A stretch of DNA of 64,000 nucleotides from contig CBDESS010000003.1 of assembly GCA_965242605.1 (NCBI GenBank), positions 372,001 through 436,000 of the forward strand. The letters run 5' to 3'. Source of the stretch: JAAXHF01 sp965242605. Lineage in GTDB: Bacteria; Desulfobacterota; Binatia; Bin18. This document shows positions 50,709-59,859 of the stretch, in pieces (position 1 is the stretch's first letter; each line of letters opens with the position of its first letter). The translations under genes were made by a program, and so were the position numbers. The notes beneath the pieces were generated by a model. It searched no databases, was not told where the DNA came from, and worked only from the letters and a program-made list of their open reading frames with translations.

Positions 50709-51440
50709 ATGAACATCTCCGGCAAAATCGCCCTGGTCACCGGCGGCGCAAAACGGCTCGGCAACGCGATCGCCCAGGCACTGGCCGCCCGGGGCTGCCA
50801 TCTCGTGGTCCACTACCACCGCTCGCAAACCCAGGCCGAAGACACCGCCGGCCAACTCCGGGCCGCCGGCCATCGGGCCATCGCGCTTCAGGCCGACATC
50901 ACCAAAGAGGACGAGGTTGATGCCATGATCGCCGCGGCCACCGCCCACTTCGGCCGCATCGACATCCTGGTCAACAACGCCGCCCTGTTCTACCGCACAC
51001 CGGTCGATACGCTCAGCGTTGAAGACTGGCAGCGGATCATGGACGTGAATCTGACCGGGACCTTTTTGTGCGCCCATAAAATTGGCCTGCGCATGCGGGA
51101 GCGGGGCTGGGGGCATATCATCAACATCGCCGACGTAGCCGGACTGCGGCCCTGGGCCGACTACATCCCCTATTCGGTGTCCAAAGCCTGTGTGCTGACC
51201 TTCACCCAGGGTCTGGCGATGGAACTCGCCCCCCAGGTCATGGTCAACGCGGTGATTCCCGGCCCGGTCCTGTTCCAGGACGACACGCCCGATAGTGTAC
51301 GGCAGCGCGAAATTGACAAAACTCTGGTTAAACGCGCCGGCAGCCCCGAAGACGTGGCCGAGGTCGTCGTCTTTGTCGCCGAGTCGGACTACAGCACCGG
51401 CTCAAGCTTCCATGTAGACGGCGGGCGAGCCCTGGCCTAG
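50709..51440 (+). CDS. Short-chain dehydrogenase/reductase, FabG/pteridine-reductase-like
   Basis: This 243-residue SDR has ALVTGGAKRLGNAIAQAL near residue 8, DILVNNAALFYRTP near 84, the catalytic Ser region NIADVAGL and YSVSKACVLTFTQ near 157. The GGAKRLG variant of the glycine motif and HYHRSQ after the second strand are typical of pteridine-reductase-like and NADPH-using enzymes. Substrate is unknown. Confidence 0.88.
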   Translation: MNISGKIALVTGGAKRLGNAIAQALAARGCHLVVHYHRSQTQAEDTAGQLRAAGHRAIALQADITKEDEVDAMIAAATAHFGRIDILVNNAALFYRTPVDTLSVEDWQRIMDVNLTGTFLCAHKIGLRMRERGWGHIINIADVAGLRPWADYIPYSVSKACVLTFTQGLAMELAPQVMVNAVIPGPVLFQDDTPDSVRQREIDKTLVKRAGSPEDVAEVVVFVAESDYSTGSSFHVDGGRALA

Positions 51441-51540
51441 GCTCACTGGGGGCTCACCCGCACATGGCAAGATGAACGGGCGCTTAGACCTGCTCACAAA
51501 ACTCTCACGGACCATCAATGGCGGACCATCAATGGCGGAA

Positions 51541-52855
51541 CGGGAAAGGCGGCAGACCTCAGGCAGACGCTTCAGAACATATGGAGGAGTTTAGTCGGCA
51601 ACAACTCAGCTTTTGCCGATTACTTCCGTAAAGACAGTGTCAGAGATGAAGGAATCGTCTACCGCTTACGACATGACTGGTATGAGATCGTGCCGAACAT
51701 CGATCAGGTGCAAGCGGATGTCCCTTGGTGGCGGTGCAAGCGGTGTGGCAATATATCGCTGCACAATCTGTGAGAAATCTGCCCGACCTATGGCTGTGAT
51801 GGGAAGCTCGAGGCGTGCGATCCCGCCGCTTCTTTCAAGGACAACCACCATCGTCAGCTTTACCTCGGGATCACGCCTGTCCGCATGACAGCAGCGGAGC
51901 ATACCGCCCAGCTTACCGGGCAGGCGGCCGCGGAATTGCAGGACCAATTTACCCGCGGAGAAGTGAATACCCTGAGCTGTTCCACCACCTTTGAGTTGGG
52001 GGTAGATGTCGGAGAGCTTGAGGCCATCCTCCTGCGCAATGTTCCGCCAGAAACAGCCAATTATATCCAAGAAGAGCAGGACGGGCCGGCCGTCGTGCCG
52101 ACTCGACAGCGTTCTCTCTCACCTTCTGCCAGCGACGCTCCCACGATCTCACCTACTTCCAGAAGCCTGAACAGATAATCTCAGGTCGGCTACAGCCTCC
52201 CTGTTCTGAACTGCGCAATGAGAAAATCATCCGCCGCCACGCCCACGCTGTTGCCCTGGGAATGTTCTTTCAACAGCATCCCGCTTTCTTCGGGAACGTT
52301 GAAGCGTTCTTCTTCCCGTCTGACCCTGCCGGCCCTGAACAGCTTCAGACCTTCCTGGAGCAGCGCCCGCGGCTGCTACAGGAAGCCTTGCAACGGATCG
52401 TGCCGACCGAGCTTCAGGACACGCTGGACATCAAAGACTGGGGATGGGTCAGTGAGCTTTTTGATGAGCCACAAGGCCGATTCCACCTTGCGACGGAAGA
52501 AGTCCGTACCACTGTGGCCTCCCTCGAAGCAGTGAGGAAAAAACTGGTCACGGCCAATAAGTCTTCGGACTATATCTTGCGGACGATCAACACGATCCAC
52601 AAACGGCCTCTGATCAAATACCTGGCCAACCGCAATATCCTGCCCAAGTACGGCTTTCCGGTTGATGTTGTCAAGGATGACGTACTCCAAGCGGCTCGTG
52701 ACCGAGTAGATGGCCGATGTGGGTGCGGCGGAGGACCCGCCGGTCCAGGAGATACGAGCTGCTATGGCTGTCTGCGAAACTATCGCAACCAGTTCTGTCA
52801 CGACCAACTTTCCAGGGGAGAAGTCTTTCGCTTTCTGCAAAACGCTCTCTGCTAA
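51541..52855 (+). pseudogene. Decayed DUF1998-type superfamily 2 helicase (MrfA/YprA-like)
   Basis: Pieces of the C-terminal half of a large helicase are spread over several frames. SAFADYFRKDSVRDEGIVYR and a zinc-ribbon-like CKRCGNISL lie near 51600-51770. EHTAQLTGQAAAELQDQFTR and SCSTTFELGVDVGELEAILL (helicase motifs IV-V) are at 51885-52070. AGRRADSTAFSLTFCQRRSH (after damaged motif VI) is near 52095. LANRNILPKYGFPVDVVKDD is near 52630. The DUF1998 end DTSCYGCLRNYRNQFCHDQL is at 52750-52810. Motifs I-III are absent, and the region between KYGFPVDVV and the terminal cysteines is shortened. Such helicases act in DNA repair or in defence systems such as DISARM. This copy is dead. Confidence 0.78.
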
Positions 52856-53142
52856 AGGTGGCCTGTATACAGCGGGCGAGCCTTGGCGTCAGCACAGTTG
52901 CCGGCCTCCGCCTGAGGAGGCTCCCCGCATAGCGTCGGATAATGGGCCAGGGCGTCCACCCGACCTGCGCCGCCCTTAACCTCATTGCTTCGGGGCGTTT
53001 ATTGGCGCAGAACTGACATGAATAGCCCAGCGTATCGCAGCAATGGTTCGGATAGCAGCGGCGTCCCGGGCGGCAGTCCGGTGTCAATCTCCATAGGCGT
53101 AGCCTTGCGTCGGCCAATCGGCCGGGGCTATGCTGCCACGCT
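52856..53142. other. Intergenic region before the SDF symporter
   Basis: No gene is recognised. A small hairpin, GCCTCC-GCCTGA-GGAGGC, lies at about 52905-52922. No promoter stands out. Confidence 0.35.
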
Positions 53143-54798
53143 ATGCAACTGTACACCAGGATTCTGATCGGCATGGTGGTGGGGGTGGTCATCGGCCTCA
53201 CGCTGGGGCCGAACTCGCCCCTCCTCAGCCCCAACCTGTATAAGCTCGCCGATGCCTCGCAAGCTCATTTTCAGCGCGACCGGGAGGACCCGGACTCAAA
53301 GGTCAACCTGCCGGCCGGGGCCGAACTGCGCTTTGTGGCCGAAGAAACGCTGACCGAGGCCCGCCTCGACGCCAACGGCCTGGCCCACGACCTCCCGGCC
53401 TGGGCCAGGGGTCATGTGGTGTATAGCCGCTCGCTGGTCCTGCACGACGCCTCGGGCACGGTCCACGCCGCTCTCGGCCGGCCGCAACTGGGCCAGCCGG
53501 TCACGGGCTGGCTGCGGATTGAGGCCGAGCCATTGGCCGGCGGTGGCTTTGCCCTGTCCCCCCAGCCGCTCAGCGCCTTTGGCGACAGCCTGATCGCCTG
53601 GCTGCGCCCGGTCGGTGCGCTCTTCCTGCGCCTCATCCGCATGGTTATTGTGCCGCTGGTGTTCGCCTCGCTGTTGGTCGGCGTTGCCAGCCTGGGCGAT
53701 GTCCGCAAGCTCGGCCGGCTGGGCAGCAAGACCCTGGGGCTGTATCTGGCCACGACCGCCATAGCTGTGACCATCGGCCTGATCTGCGCCAACATCATCC
53801 GGCCCGGGACCTTCCTGAACGAGGCCGACCGGGTGTTGCTGCTGGCCCAGTTTGACGCCGCGGCCGGCAGCCGGGTTTCGGCCGCGGCCGACGCGCCCTC
53901 AACCATCGACACCGTACTGTCGATTATTCCCACCAACCCGGTGTCCTCACTGACCGAGGGCGATATGTTGCAGATCATCTTCTTCGCCATTGTCTTCGGC
54001 ATTGCCCTGACCCTGCTCGGGCGGGATGAGACCGCACAGGAACACCGCTCACAGCCGGTGGTCCGCTTTTTCGAGCGGGTTCAGGACGCCATGATCGTCG
54101 TCATCGAACAGGTCATGCGGCTGGCCCCGTTTGGAGTGGCCGCCCTGGTGGCCGAGGTGGTCGGCCTGAGCGGCTTGAGCGTCCTCCAGGCCCTCCTGGC
54201 CTACGGCCTGACCGTCGTGCTCGGCCTGGCCATTCATGCCGGGGTCATCTATGGCGGGCTGGTCTACTTTCTGGTCAAGCTGCCGTGGCTCACCTTCATG
54301 CGGTCCATCCGCCAAGCCCAGATGATCGCCTTCTCAACATCGTCGTCCTCGGCCACCCTGCCCGTTTCGCTCCAGTGCGCCGAAGAGCGGCTGGGGGTGA
54401 GCAATCCGGTCGCCAGTTTTGTGCTGCCCCTAGGCTCAACCGTCAACATGGACGGCACGGCCCTGTATCAGGGCGTGGCCGCGGTGTTCATCGCCCAGGT
54501 GTTTCAGCTTGACCTCTCCCTGCAATCCCAGCTCAGCATTGTGCTGACTGCTACACTGGCCTCTGTCGGGGCGGCCGGCGTGCCCGGGGCCGGCATGATT
54601 ACCCTGGCCCTGGTACTGACCACCATCGGCGTGCCAATGGCCGGCCTAGCCCTCATCCTGGGCATTGACCGGCTGCTGGACATGTGTCGGACCGCGGTCA
54701 ATGTCACCGGCGACCTGGCCGTCACCTCTGTCGTGGCCAGCAGCGAGGGAGAAACCCTGAGCCCGCGGCCCGGCCATGGCCGGGCCGGACCGAGCTAG
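53143..54798 (+). CDS. Dicarboxylate/amino acid:cation symporter (SDF family) with inserted domain
   Basis: This 551-residue membrane symporter belongs to the GltP/DctA fold. Core motifs are FLRLIRMVIVPLVFASLLVG near 165-184, IAFSTSSSSATLPVSLQ (the serine-rich reentrant loop) near 395, GSTVNMDGTALYQG near 427 and GVPGAGMITLALVL near 480. Residues about 35-150, between the first helix and the usual second segment, form an extra hydrophilic domain rich in beta-like sequence (NLPAGAELRFVAEETLTEAR). Common DctA/GltP proteins are near 420-450 residues and lack it. The stop overlaps the next gene by 4 bp (tail to tail). Confidence 0.9.
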   Translation: MQLYTRILIGMVVGVVIGLTLGPNSPLLSPNLYKLADASQAHFQRDREDPDSKVNLPAGAELRFVAEETLTEARLDANGLAHDLPAWARGHVVYSRSLVLHDASGTVHAALGRPQLGQPVTGWLRIEAEPLAGGGFALSPQPLSAFGDSLIAWLRPVGALFLRLIRMVIVPLVFASLLVGVASLGDVRKLGRLGSKTLGLYLATTAIAVTIGLICANIIRPGTFLNEADRVLLLAQFDAAAGSRVSAAADAPSTIDTVLSIIPTNPVSSLTEGDMLQIIFFAIVFGIALTLLGRDETAQEHRSQPVVRFFERVQDAMIVVIEQVMRLAPFGVAALVAEVVGLSGLSVLQALLAYGLTVVLGLAIHAGVIYGGLVYFLVKLPWLTFMRSIRQAQMIAFSTSSSSATLPVSLQCAEERLGVSNPVASFVLPLGSTVNMDGTALYQGVAAVFIAQVFQLDLSLQSQLSIVLTATLASVGAAGVPGAGMITLALVLTTIGVPMAGLALILGIDRLLDMCRTAVNVTGDLAVTSVVASSEGETLSPRPGHGRAGPS

Positions 54799-55589
54799 GG
54801 TCCGGCCAGCAACGCGCTAATCGCCCGAACATACCCCTCGCCGCCGACCAAGTGCATATCGACATGCCCGCCGCCAGCCACCCGGTGAAAGCGTTTGGGC
54901 GGGTTGGCCAAGGCAAACAGATCCCGGCCCTGCTGATAGGGAATGACCCGGTCGTCTGTGCCATGCACCACCAGCAGCGGACTGCGGAACTGGCCGATGA
55001 TCCGGGCCGTATTCAGCTCATTGTCCACCACAAAGGCCAGGGGCGGCAGCACAATATCGCCCATCGCCCGCAAGGAATAGAACGGGGCCAGGAGAATCGT
55101 CCGGTCGGGCGGCCGCTCAATGCCGACGGCGACGGCCGCGGCACAGCCGAGCGATTCGCCGAGGTACACCAGCAGTTTGCCGTCCGCCCAGCCCTTCTCC
55201 CTGACCAGGGCGACTGCCTGCCGGCTGTCAGCCAGAAAACCCGGAATCGTCGGCCGGCCCCGGCTGTTGCCGTAGCCCCGATAGTCGAACAGAAAATGCC
55301 CCACCCCGAGCCGGTCGGACAGCAGCCGGGCGTGGTCAAGCCGGTGGCCGATATTGCCGGCGTTGCCATGAAACCACACCAGCAGCGCCGAGCCACCTCC
55401 CGGCAGATACCAGCCGTGCAAGGTCTGTCCGTCCGGTCCGCCGAACCACACCTCTTCATACTGAAAGCCGTACTCGGCCGGTGAGCTCGTCAGCTTGGAG
55501 CCGGGGTGAAAGACCAAGCTGTTCTTGATCCAGTCGAGCGGCGCGCCGAACAGCCACAGCAGAGCCGCCCCCAGAGCCGTTTGCCTCAC
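54795..55589 (-). CDS. Alpha/beta hydrolase, YfhR/Bem46-like
   Basis: This 264-residue protein has an N-terminal hydrophobic anchor (about 4-20), the LVWFHGNAGNIGHR motif near residue 72, the nucleophile elbow YLGESLGCAAA near 142, the acid VVHGTDDRVIPY near 205 and the His in GGGHVDMH near 240. Such proteins are membrane-associated hydrolases of uncertain substrate. GTG at 55589 follows GGGGGAAGC. The open frame extends a further 73 codons without homology. Confidence 0.82.
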   Translation of the reverse strand: MRQTALGAALLWLFGAPLDWIKNSLVFHPGSKLTSSPAEYGFQYEEVWFGGPDGQTLHGWYLPGGGSALLVWFHGNAGNIGHRLDHARLLSDRLGVGHFLFDYRGYGNSRGRPTIPGFLADSRQAVALVREKGWADGKLLVYLGESLGCAAAVAVGIERPPDRTILLAPFYSLRAMGDIVLPPLAFVVDNELNTARIIGQFRSPLLVVHGTDDRVIPYQQGRDLFALANPPKRFHRVAGGGHVDMHLVGGEGYVRAISALLAGP

Positions 55590-56132
55590 CCCATGCTTCC
55601 CCCTGACCGCCCTCAGATTTGCCAGCCCGATGGTACTGGGCCGGCATCTTTTTGTCCATGTGAAGCCCGGGCAACGTGGGTCGGAGTGGTCTTGGGGCAA
55701 GGCCGCTTCGTACTCTGCACGCGCGCCCACAGCGTCTGCTCCAGGTAGGTCGCCAGCTCCTCGCCGCGGGCGCGTATCATCCTCAGCAAATGCACACCGC
55801 CTTGTCATTCAGGCAGGAAGATAGTCACGGCCCGACAGCAAAGGGGATTATGGCCAAAACTTGACGCTCTCCCTTCTCATCGATATGATTTTCTCCCCGC
55901 AAACGATTTCCGGGAACCCCGACCTATGTCGGGCTACCCGCTGAATAGAACAGCCTCAAAGCCCGGCGAAGGGTCGCTCCCTGCGCCCAGGTAAACAGGC
56001 GGGGACATCTCCATCTTGGAAATCGTTTGCAATGGCCCGGCACACCGCCGTGTCGACCGCCATACCGTTGCAGCTCCCATCAGGATTGGACCCCCACATT
56101 GCCATGAGGCTGGAAATGGAGAGGGACGGACA
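55590..56132. other. Intergenic region with weak coding remnant
   Basis: The minus strand at 55700-55800 reads LLRMIRARGEELATYLEQTL in one frame and AEYEAALPQDHSDPRCPGF in another, which looks like one broken helical protein I cannot name. The remainder to 56132 shows only short unrelated ORFs and no RNA gene that I recognise. Confidence 0.35.
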
Positions 56133-56545
56133 ATGACGGGGCGCATTCTGGACTTCCCGGTGCAGGAGAACACTGCCACTGCCTCAGGAGAGGATGGCAA
56201 GCGATATCAGTTCGGCGGAGCGGATTGGAAAGGCGACCGCCCTCCTGTGCCCGTGGTGTGACCGTTGATTTTGATGCTGAAGGCAACAGCGCCAAAGATG
56301 TGCATGTTGCCTTGGGGACATCATCGGAGGGGGGATTTGCATCAGGCTCTCCAAACAAACTCACTGCCGGGCTGTTGGCTATTTTTCTCGGTGGCTTGGG
56401 GGTCCACAAGTTTTATCCGGGATTCACCAAGGCAGGGATCATCTTGGTGGAGACATTCCTCATAATCCCGATCTTCATCGTCGCTCCCCTCTCGTGGATA
56501 GAGATGTCGAAAAATATCCAGAACTTTGCGAGCATTCTCTTCTGA
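56133..56545 (+). pseudogene. TM2-domain protein with N-terminal cold-shock-like domain, frameshifted
   Basis: The first part (MTGRILDFPVQENTATASGE, then DGKRYQFGGADWKG) resembles the short cold-shock-like domain that precedes TM2 domains in many bacterial proteins. The frame then stops at 56261. The next frame (from about 56240) continues VTVDFDAEGNSAKDV and a clear TM2 domain, LLAIFLGGLGVHKFYPGFTK. A one-base change near 56243 joins them. The third helix after GIIL also looks irregular. The protein would be a small inner-membrane protein of unknown role. Confidence 0.65.
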
Positions 56546-56626
56546 TGTTGGTAAAGTAGCCAACGGATTTCGCCTGTCAGCACTATCTCCAGGCCATATC
56601 TGGCGGGAGCAGCCGGTCAAGGGTGT

Positions 56627-57319
56627 TCACCCGCCGACCGATCCCGTCTGTGTGTCTGAACGGCGCTGAAAAATCGACACCAGGGGGGTGTCGATCAGGG
56701 CCTGGCATGCCTGCCCCAGCCGGCGTTCCAAGACGCCGGCTGAGCCGCGACTGAAGACAAAGCCGCCCGGGGCCAAGACCCGCAGCAACTCGGTAACTGC
56801 CCGCTCAAACGTGTCGGCGCTCATCGGAATCTCACGGTTGAACATATTGGCGGTATACACCACCCGGATTGAGCGGTCGGCCAGGGCGCTGAGGTTGCTG
56901 GCCGTGGCGTGATGCAGACGGACCTTGTCCGCCAGCCGGGCATCCTCGGCCTGTTTCATGCGGAAAAACCGGGCCGCCTCAACAACCTGGGCACCGATCC
57001 ATTCATAGCCATGCACCCGGTCAAGCCCAAAAACCGTCAGCACGTCGCAGGGTTCAAGGGCGTTAGCGCCAAACCCCAGACACAGCCCATACGCCGGGCG
57101 GCTTGACTGGAGGCTTTCCAGCACATCAACCCGGGCCAGGGCTTTGACCAGCCCGAGGGCCTGTTGCAGCGCGGGCGCGACATGGCCGCCGACGCTGTCA
57201 CTCAGCCCCGGATGGTCCAGCATCAGGGCATAGGCTGGGTCAGCCTGCCACGGGACTTGGTCGTCAGGATAGACCGGCCCCTCAATGAACGCCCTCCAGG
57301 TCTGCTCTTCTACCGCCAT
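56627..57319 (-). CDS. Putative SAM-dependent methyltransferase
   Basis: This 230-residue protein has a Rossmann-like LCLGFGANALEPCDVLTVFG near residue 80. It shows the late strand pattern ADRSIRVVYTANMFNREIPM and LLRVLAPGGFVFSRGSAG, the LxPGG signature seen in class I methyltransferases. The Gly-rich motif is atypical (GFGANALEP, where ExGxGxG is usual), so methyl transfer is not assured. The substrate is unknown. Confidence 0.6.
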   Translation of the reverse strand: MAVEEQTWRAFIEGPVYPDDQVPWQADPAYALMLDHPGLSDSVGGHVAPALQQALGLVKALARVDVLESLQSSRPAYGLCLGFGANALEPCDVLTVFGLDRVHGYEWIGAQVVEAARFFRMKQAEDARLADKVRLHHATASNLSALADRSIRVVYTANMFNREIPMSADTFERAVTELLRVLAPGGFVFSRGSAGVLERRLGQACQALIDTPLVSIFQRRSDTQTGSVGG

Positions 57320-57381
57320 CGCGCTCTTGCAATATCACACCAATTGCGCCATGTCCTGCGAGACCAGCAGGAGGCAAGGCA

Positions 57382-58192
57382 ATGGGTGTACTGGATAGAC
57401 TCCGCCTGGACGGCAAGCTGATTATCATGACCGGGGCCGGACGAGGCTTGGGCCGGGCAATGGCCCGTGAGCTGGCCGAGGCCGGGGCCGACTTGGTGGC
57501 CGCGGCTCGGACCGTAGCACAGATTGAGGAAACGGCCGCAATGGTCCGGGCCACAGGCCGGCGCTGTCTGGCCGTGCCGGTGGATATCACCGACTCCGGT
57601 TCGGTCCAGGCGATGGTCGCTGCCAGCCTGGCCGAGTTCGGGCGGATTGACGTACTGGTCAATAACGCCGGCGGGGCGAGCCGGGGTTGGAACAAACCGC
57701 TGGAAGACATCAGCGACGAGGAGTGGCGCACCGGCATTGATACCAATCTGACCGGGGCGGTCTTTTGCTGCCGCGCGGTCATCCCTCAGTGCTCAGGGCG
57801 GCGGCAAGATCATCAACATCACCTCCGGGCTTGGCGTCCGGGCCACCAGGTATAACTTCATGTACACCGCGGCCAAGGCCGGGCTCAATAACTTCACCCG
57901 CTGCATGGCCATGAACTACGCTGGTAACAATATCCAGACCAACCTCATCATGCCGGGCATTTTTCCCCACGACGACCCGGCCCTGGTCAAATTCTGGCAG
58001 GGCGGCAAATTCATTCCGGTCGGTCGGGTGGGCAAAGACGAAGAGCTGGGCCATCTGTGCGTGTTCCTGGCCTCAGACGCCTCCAACTACATGAACGGGG
58101 AAATGATCTGCACCGAGGGCGGCGGCCTGGCCGGTGGTCAGGTCCCGACCGGCTTTGCCCCGCTGGTGGCACTGGAAGGAGAGCAGCCATGA
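57382..58192 (+). pseudogene. Short-chain dehydrogenase with a single frameshift
   Basis: The first frame gives a normal SDR N-terminal half: IIMTGAGRGLGRAMARELAE near residue 14 and DVLVNNAGGASRGWNKPLED near 90, ending at 57855. The expected continuation (GGGKIINITSGLGV, then the catalytic YTAAKAG and a normal C-terminus to 58192) is in the next frame. The switch lies at about 57785-57800. Everything else is intact, so the cause may be a single-base sequencing error or a very recent mutation. The 3' end overlaps the next SDR (ATGA). Confidence 0.75.
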
Positions 58193-58956
58193 GCACCTTC
58201 TCCCTGGCCGGCAAATCCGCGCTGATCGTCGGCGCATCCACGCCGATTGGGGCCGCCCTAGCCCTGACGCTGGCCGAGGCCGGGGCCAAGACGGCCCTGT
58301 CTACCAGCCTGCCCTCGCCGCGTGAGGCGGCCGCTCTCCAGACCTGCGAGAGCGCGATCCGCGAGATGGGCCGGGAGGGCTTTGCCCAGACGCTTGACAT
58401 CACCAGCGAGCGCGCCGTGAACGCCCTTGTTGAGCGCACCGTCTCCGAACTGGGCGGCCTCGACATCCTGGTCAACGCCCCGGACCTGGCCTTTGCCAAG
58501 CCCATCCGGCACAGTTCGCTGGCCGAGTGGAACCGGGTGCTGGCAGTCAACCTGAGCGGCGTATATCTGAGCTGTCGGGCGGCCGCCGGCCCGATGCTGT
58601 CCCGACAACACGGCCGGATTATCAACTTGGTTTCCGTGCTCGGCCAACGCGGTATGGCTAACGGGAGCGCCTACTGTGCTGCCCAAGCCGGCGTGCTCAA
58701 CCTGACCCGGGCTCTGTCCCAGGAATGGGCCCGCCAGGGCATCACCGTCAACGCCATCGGGGCCGGCTGGACCGAGGGTATGGCCATAATTGATGACGCC
58801 GCGGTCAAAAAACAGCTCAGCCGCTACATCCCCCAAAAACGTCTGGCTCAACCCCAGGATATTGCCGACGCAGCCCTGAGCTTTGCCTCAGAGCGCTCCG
58901 GTTTTATCACCGGCCAGGTGCTGTGGCTGGAGGGCGGGGTGCTGAGCCGCCTGTAA
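58189..58956 (+). CDS. Short-chain dehydrogenase/reductase
   Basis: This 255-residue SDR has the nucleotide motif ALIVGASTPIGAALALTL near residue 10, DILVNAPDLAFAKP near 98, where the usual NNAG has become NAPD, and the catalytic YCAAQAG, in which Gln replaces the lysine of YxxxK. It ends FITGQVLWLEGG. Loss of the catalytic Lys and the NNAG Asn suggests changed or lost dehydrogenase activity. It is coupled to the preceding SDR by an ATGA overlap. Confidence 0.85.
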   Translation: MSTFSLAGKSALIVGASTPIGAALALTLAEAGAKTALSTSLPSPREAAALQTCESAIREMGREGFAQTLDITSERAVNALVERTVSELGGLDILVNAPDLAFAKPIRHSSLAEWNRVLAVNLSGVYLSCRAAAGPMLSRQHGRIINLVSVLGQRGMANGSAYCAAQAGVLNLTRALSQEWARQGITVNAIGAGWTEGMAIIDDAAVKKQLSRYIPQKRLAQPQDIADAALSFASERSGFITGQVLWLEGGVLSRL

Positions 58957-58997
58957 GACTACTTGTCCTTGCCCGGCGTTCAGGCTACAGAAGAGGC

Positions 58998-59822
58998 ATG
59001 GCACTGGCTATCACACGCAACAGCGGCGACTGGGTCTGGCGGACGGTTCGGCAAGAGGCCGGGCGAGAAGAGGAACGCGAGCCGGTTCTGGCCAGCTTTC
59101 TGCACTCGATCATCCTCAACCACTCCTCGCTAGAGGAAGCACTGAGCTTTCATCTGGCCGGCAAGCTGACCAACCTGAACCTGCCGTCCATGTCGCTGCG
59201 CGATATTATCATTGAGGCGATGCTGGAAGACGCCACCATCGGCCGAGCGATTCGAGCCGATATTCGTGGCGCGCACGAGCGTGACCCAGCCTGCTCGTCG
59301 TATCTCGTCCCTCTGCTGTACTACAAGGGCCTGCACGCCCTTGAAGCCTACCGGGTTGCCCACCGGCTGTGGACCCAAGACCGCCAAACCCTGGCCTTGT
59401 GTCTTCAAAATCGCATCTCTGAGGTGTTTGGGGTTGATATCCACCCCGCGGCCCGCATCGGCTCAGGGGTGTTCATTGACCACGGCACGAGTCTGGTCAT
59501 CGGTGAGACCGCGGTGGTAGAAGACGAGGTGTCCATGCTCCAGGAAGTCACCCTCGGCGGCACCGGCAAGGAGAGCGGCGACCGCCACCCCAAGATTCGG
59601 ACCGGCGTATTGATCAGCGCCGGGGCCAAGATTCTGGGCAATGTTGAGGTCGGTGCGGACGCCAAGGTCGGTGCCGGCAGCGTTGTGCTGAGCGACGTGC
59701 CGGCCGGCTGCACGGTGGCCGGCGTGCCGGCCAAAATCGTTGGCCGCTGCGCCAAAAGCCACCACCCGGCCCTGGAAATGGACCACCGCATCCCGGACTA
59801 CGAGCCGCTTGAAGAGCACTGA
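58998..59822 (+). CDS. cysE: Serine O-acetyltransferase
   Basis: CysE makes O-acetylserine, the carbon skeleton for cysteine. This 274-residue left-handed beta-helix enzyme has an N-terminal helical domain and DIRGAHERDPAC near 93. It also has GVDIHPAARIGSGVFIDHGT near 148, with the catalytic HGT His, and hexapeptide repeats through VAGVPAKIVG. The ATG at 58998 lies after AGAAGAGGC. No cysK or sulfate gene is adjacent. Confidence 0.93.
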   Translation: MALAITRNSGDWVWRTVRQEAGREEEREPVLASFLHSIILNHSSLEEALSFHLAGKLTNLNLPSMSLRDIIIEAMLEDATIGRAIRADIRGAHERDPACSSYLVPLLYYKGLHALEAYRVAHRLWTQDRQTLALCLQNRISEVFGVDIHPAARIGSGVFIDHGTSLVIGETAVVEDEVSMLQEVTLGGTGKESGDRHPKIRTGVLISAGAKILGNVEVGADAKVGAGSVVLSDVPAGCTVAGVPAKIVGRCAKSHHPALEMDHRIPDYEPLEEH

Positions 59823-59859
59823 GGCAGGCCGGGGCAGCTCACACGACAGAACAAGGAGG

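Noticed and set aside
52986..53234. Minus-strand ORF before the SDF symporter
   Set aside because: It is antisense to the symporter start and rich in Arg and Cys from GC-rich shadow translation.
55613..55864. Small ORFs in the gap after the alpha/beta hydrolase
   Set aside because: Two frames share a helical coding look, but I cannot identify a family. It is reported only as a weak remnant.
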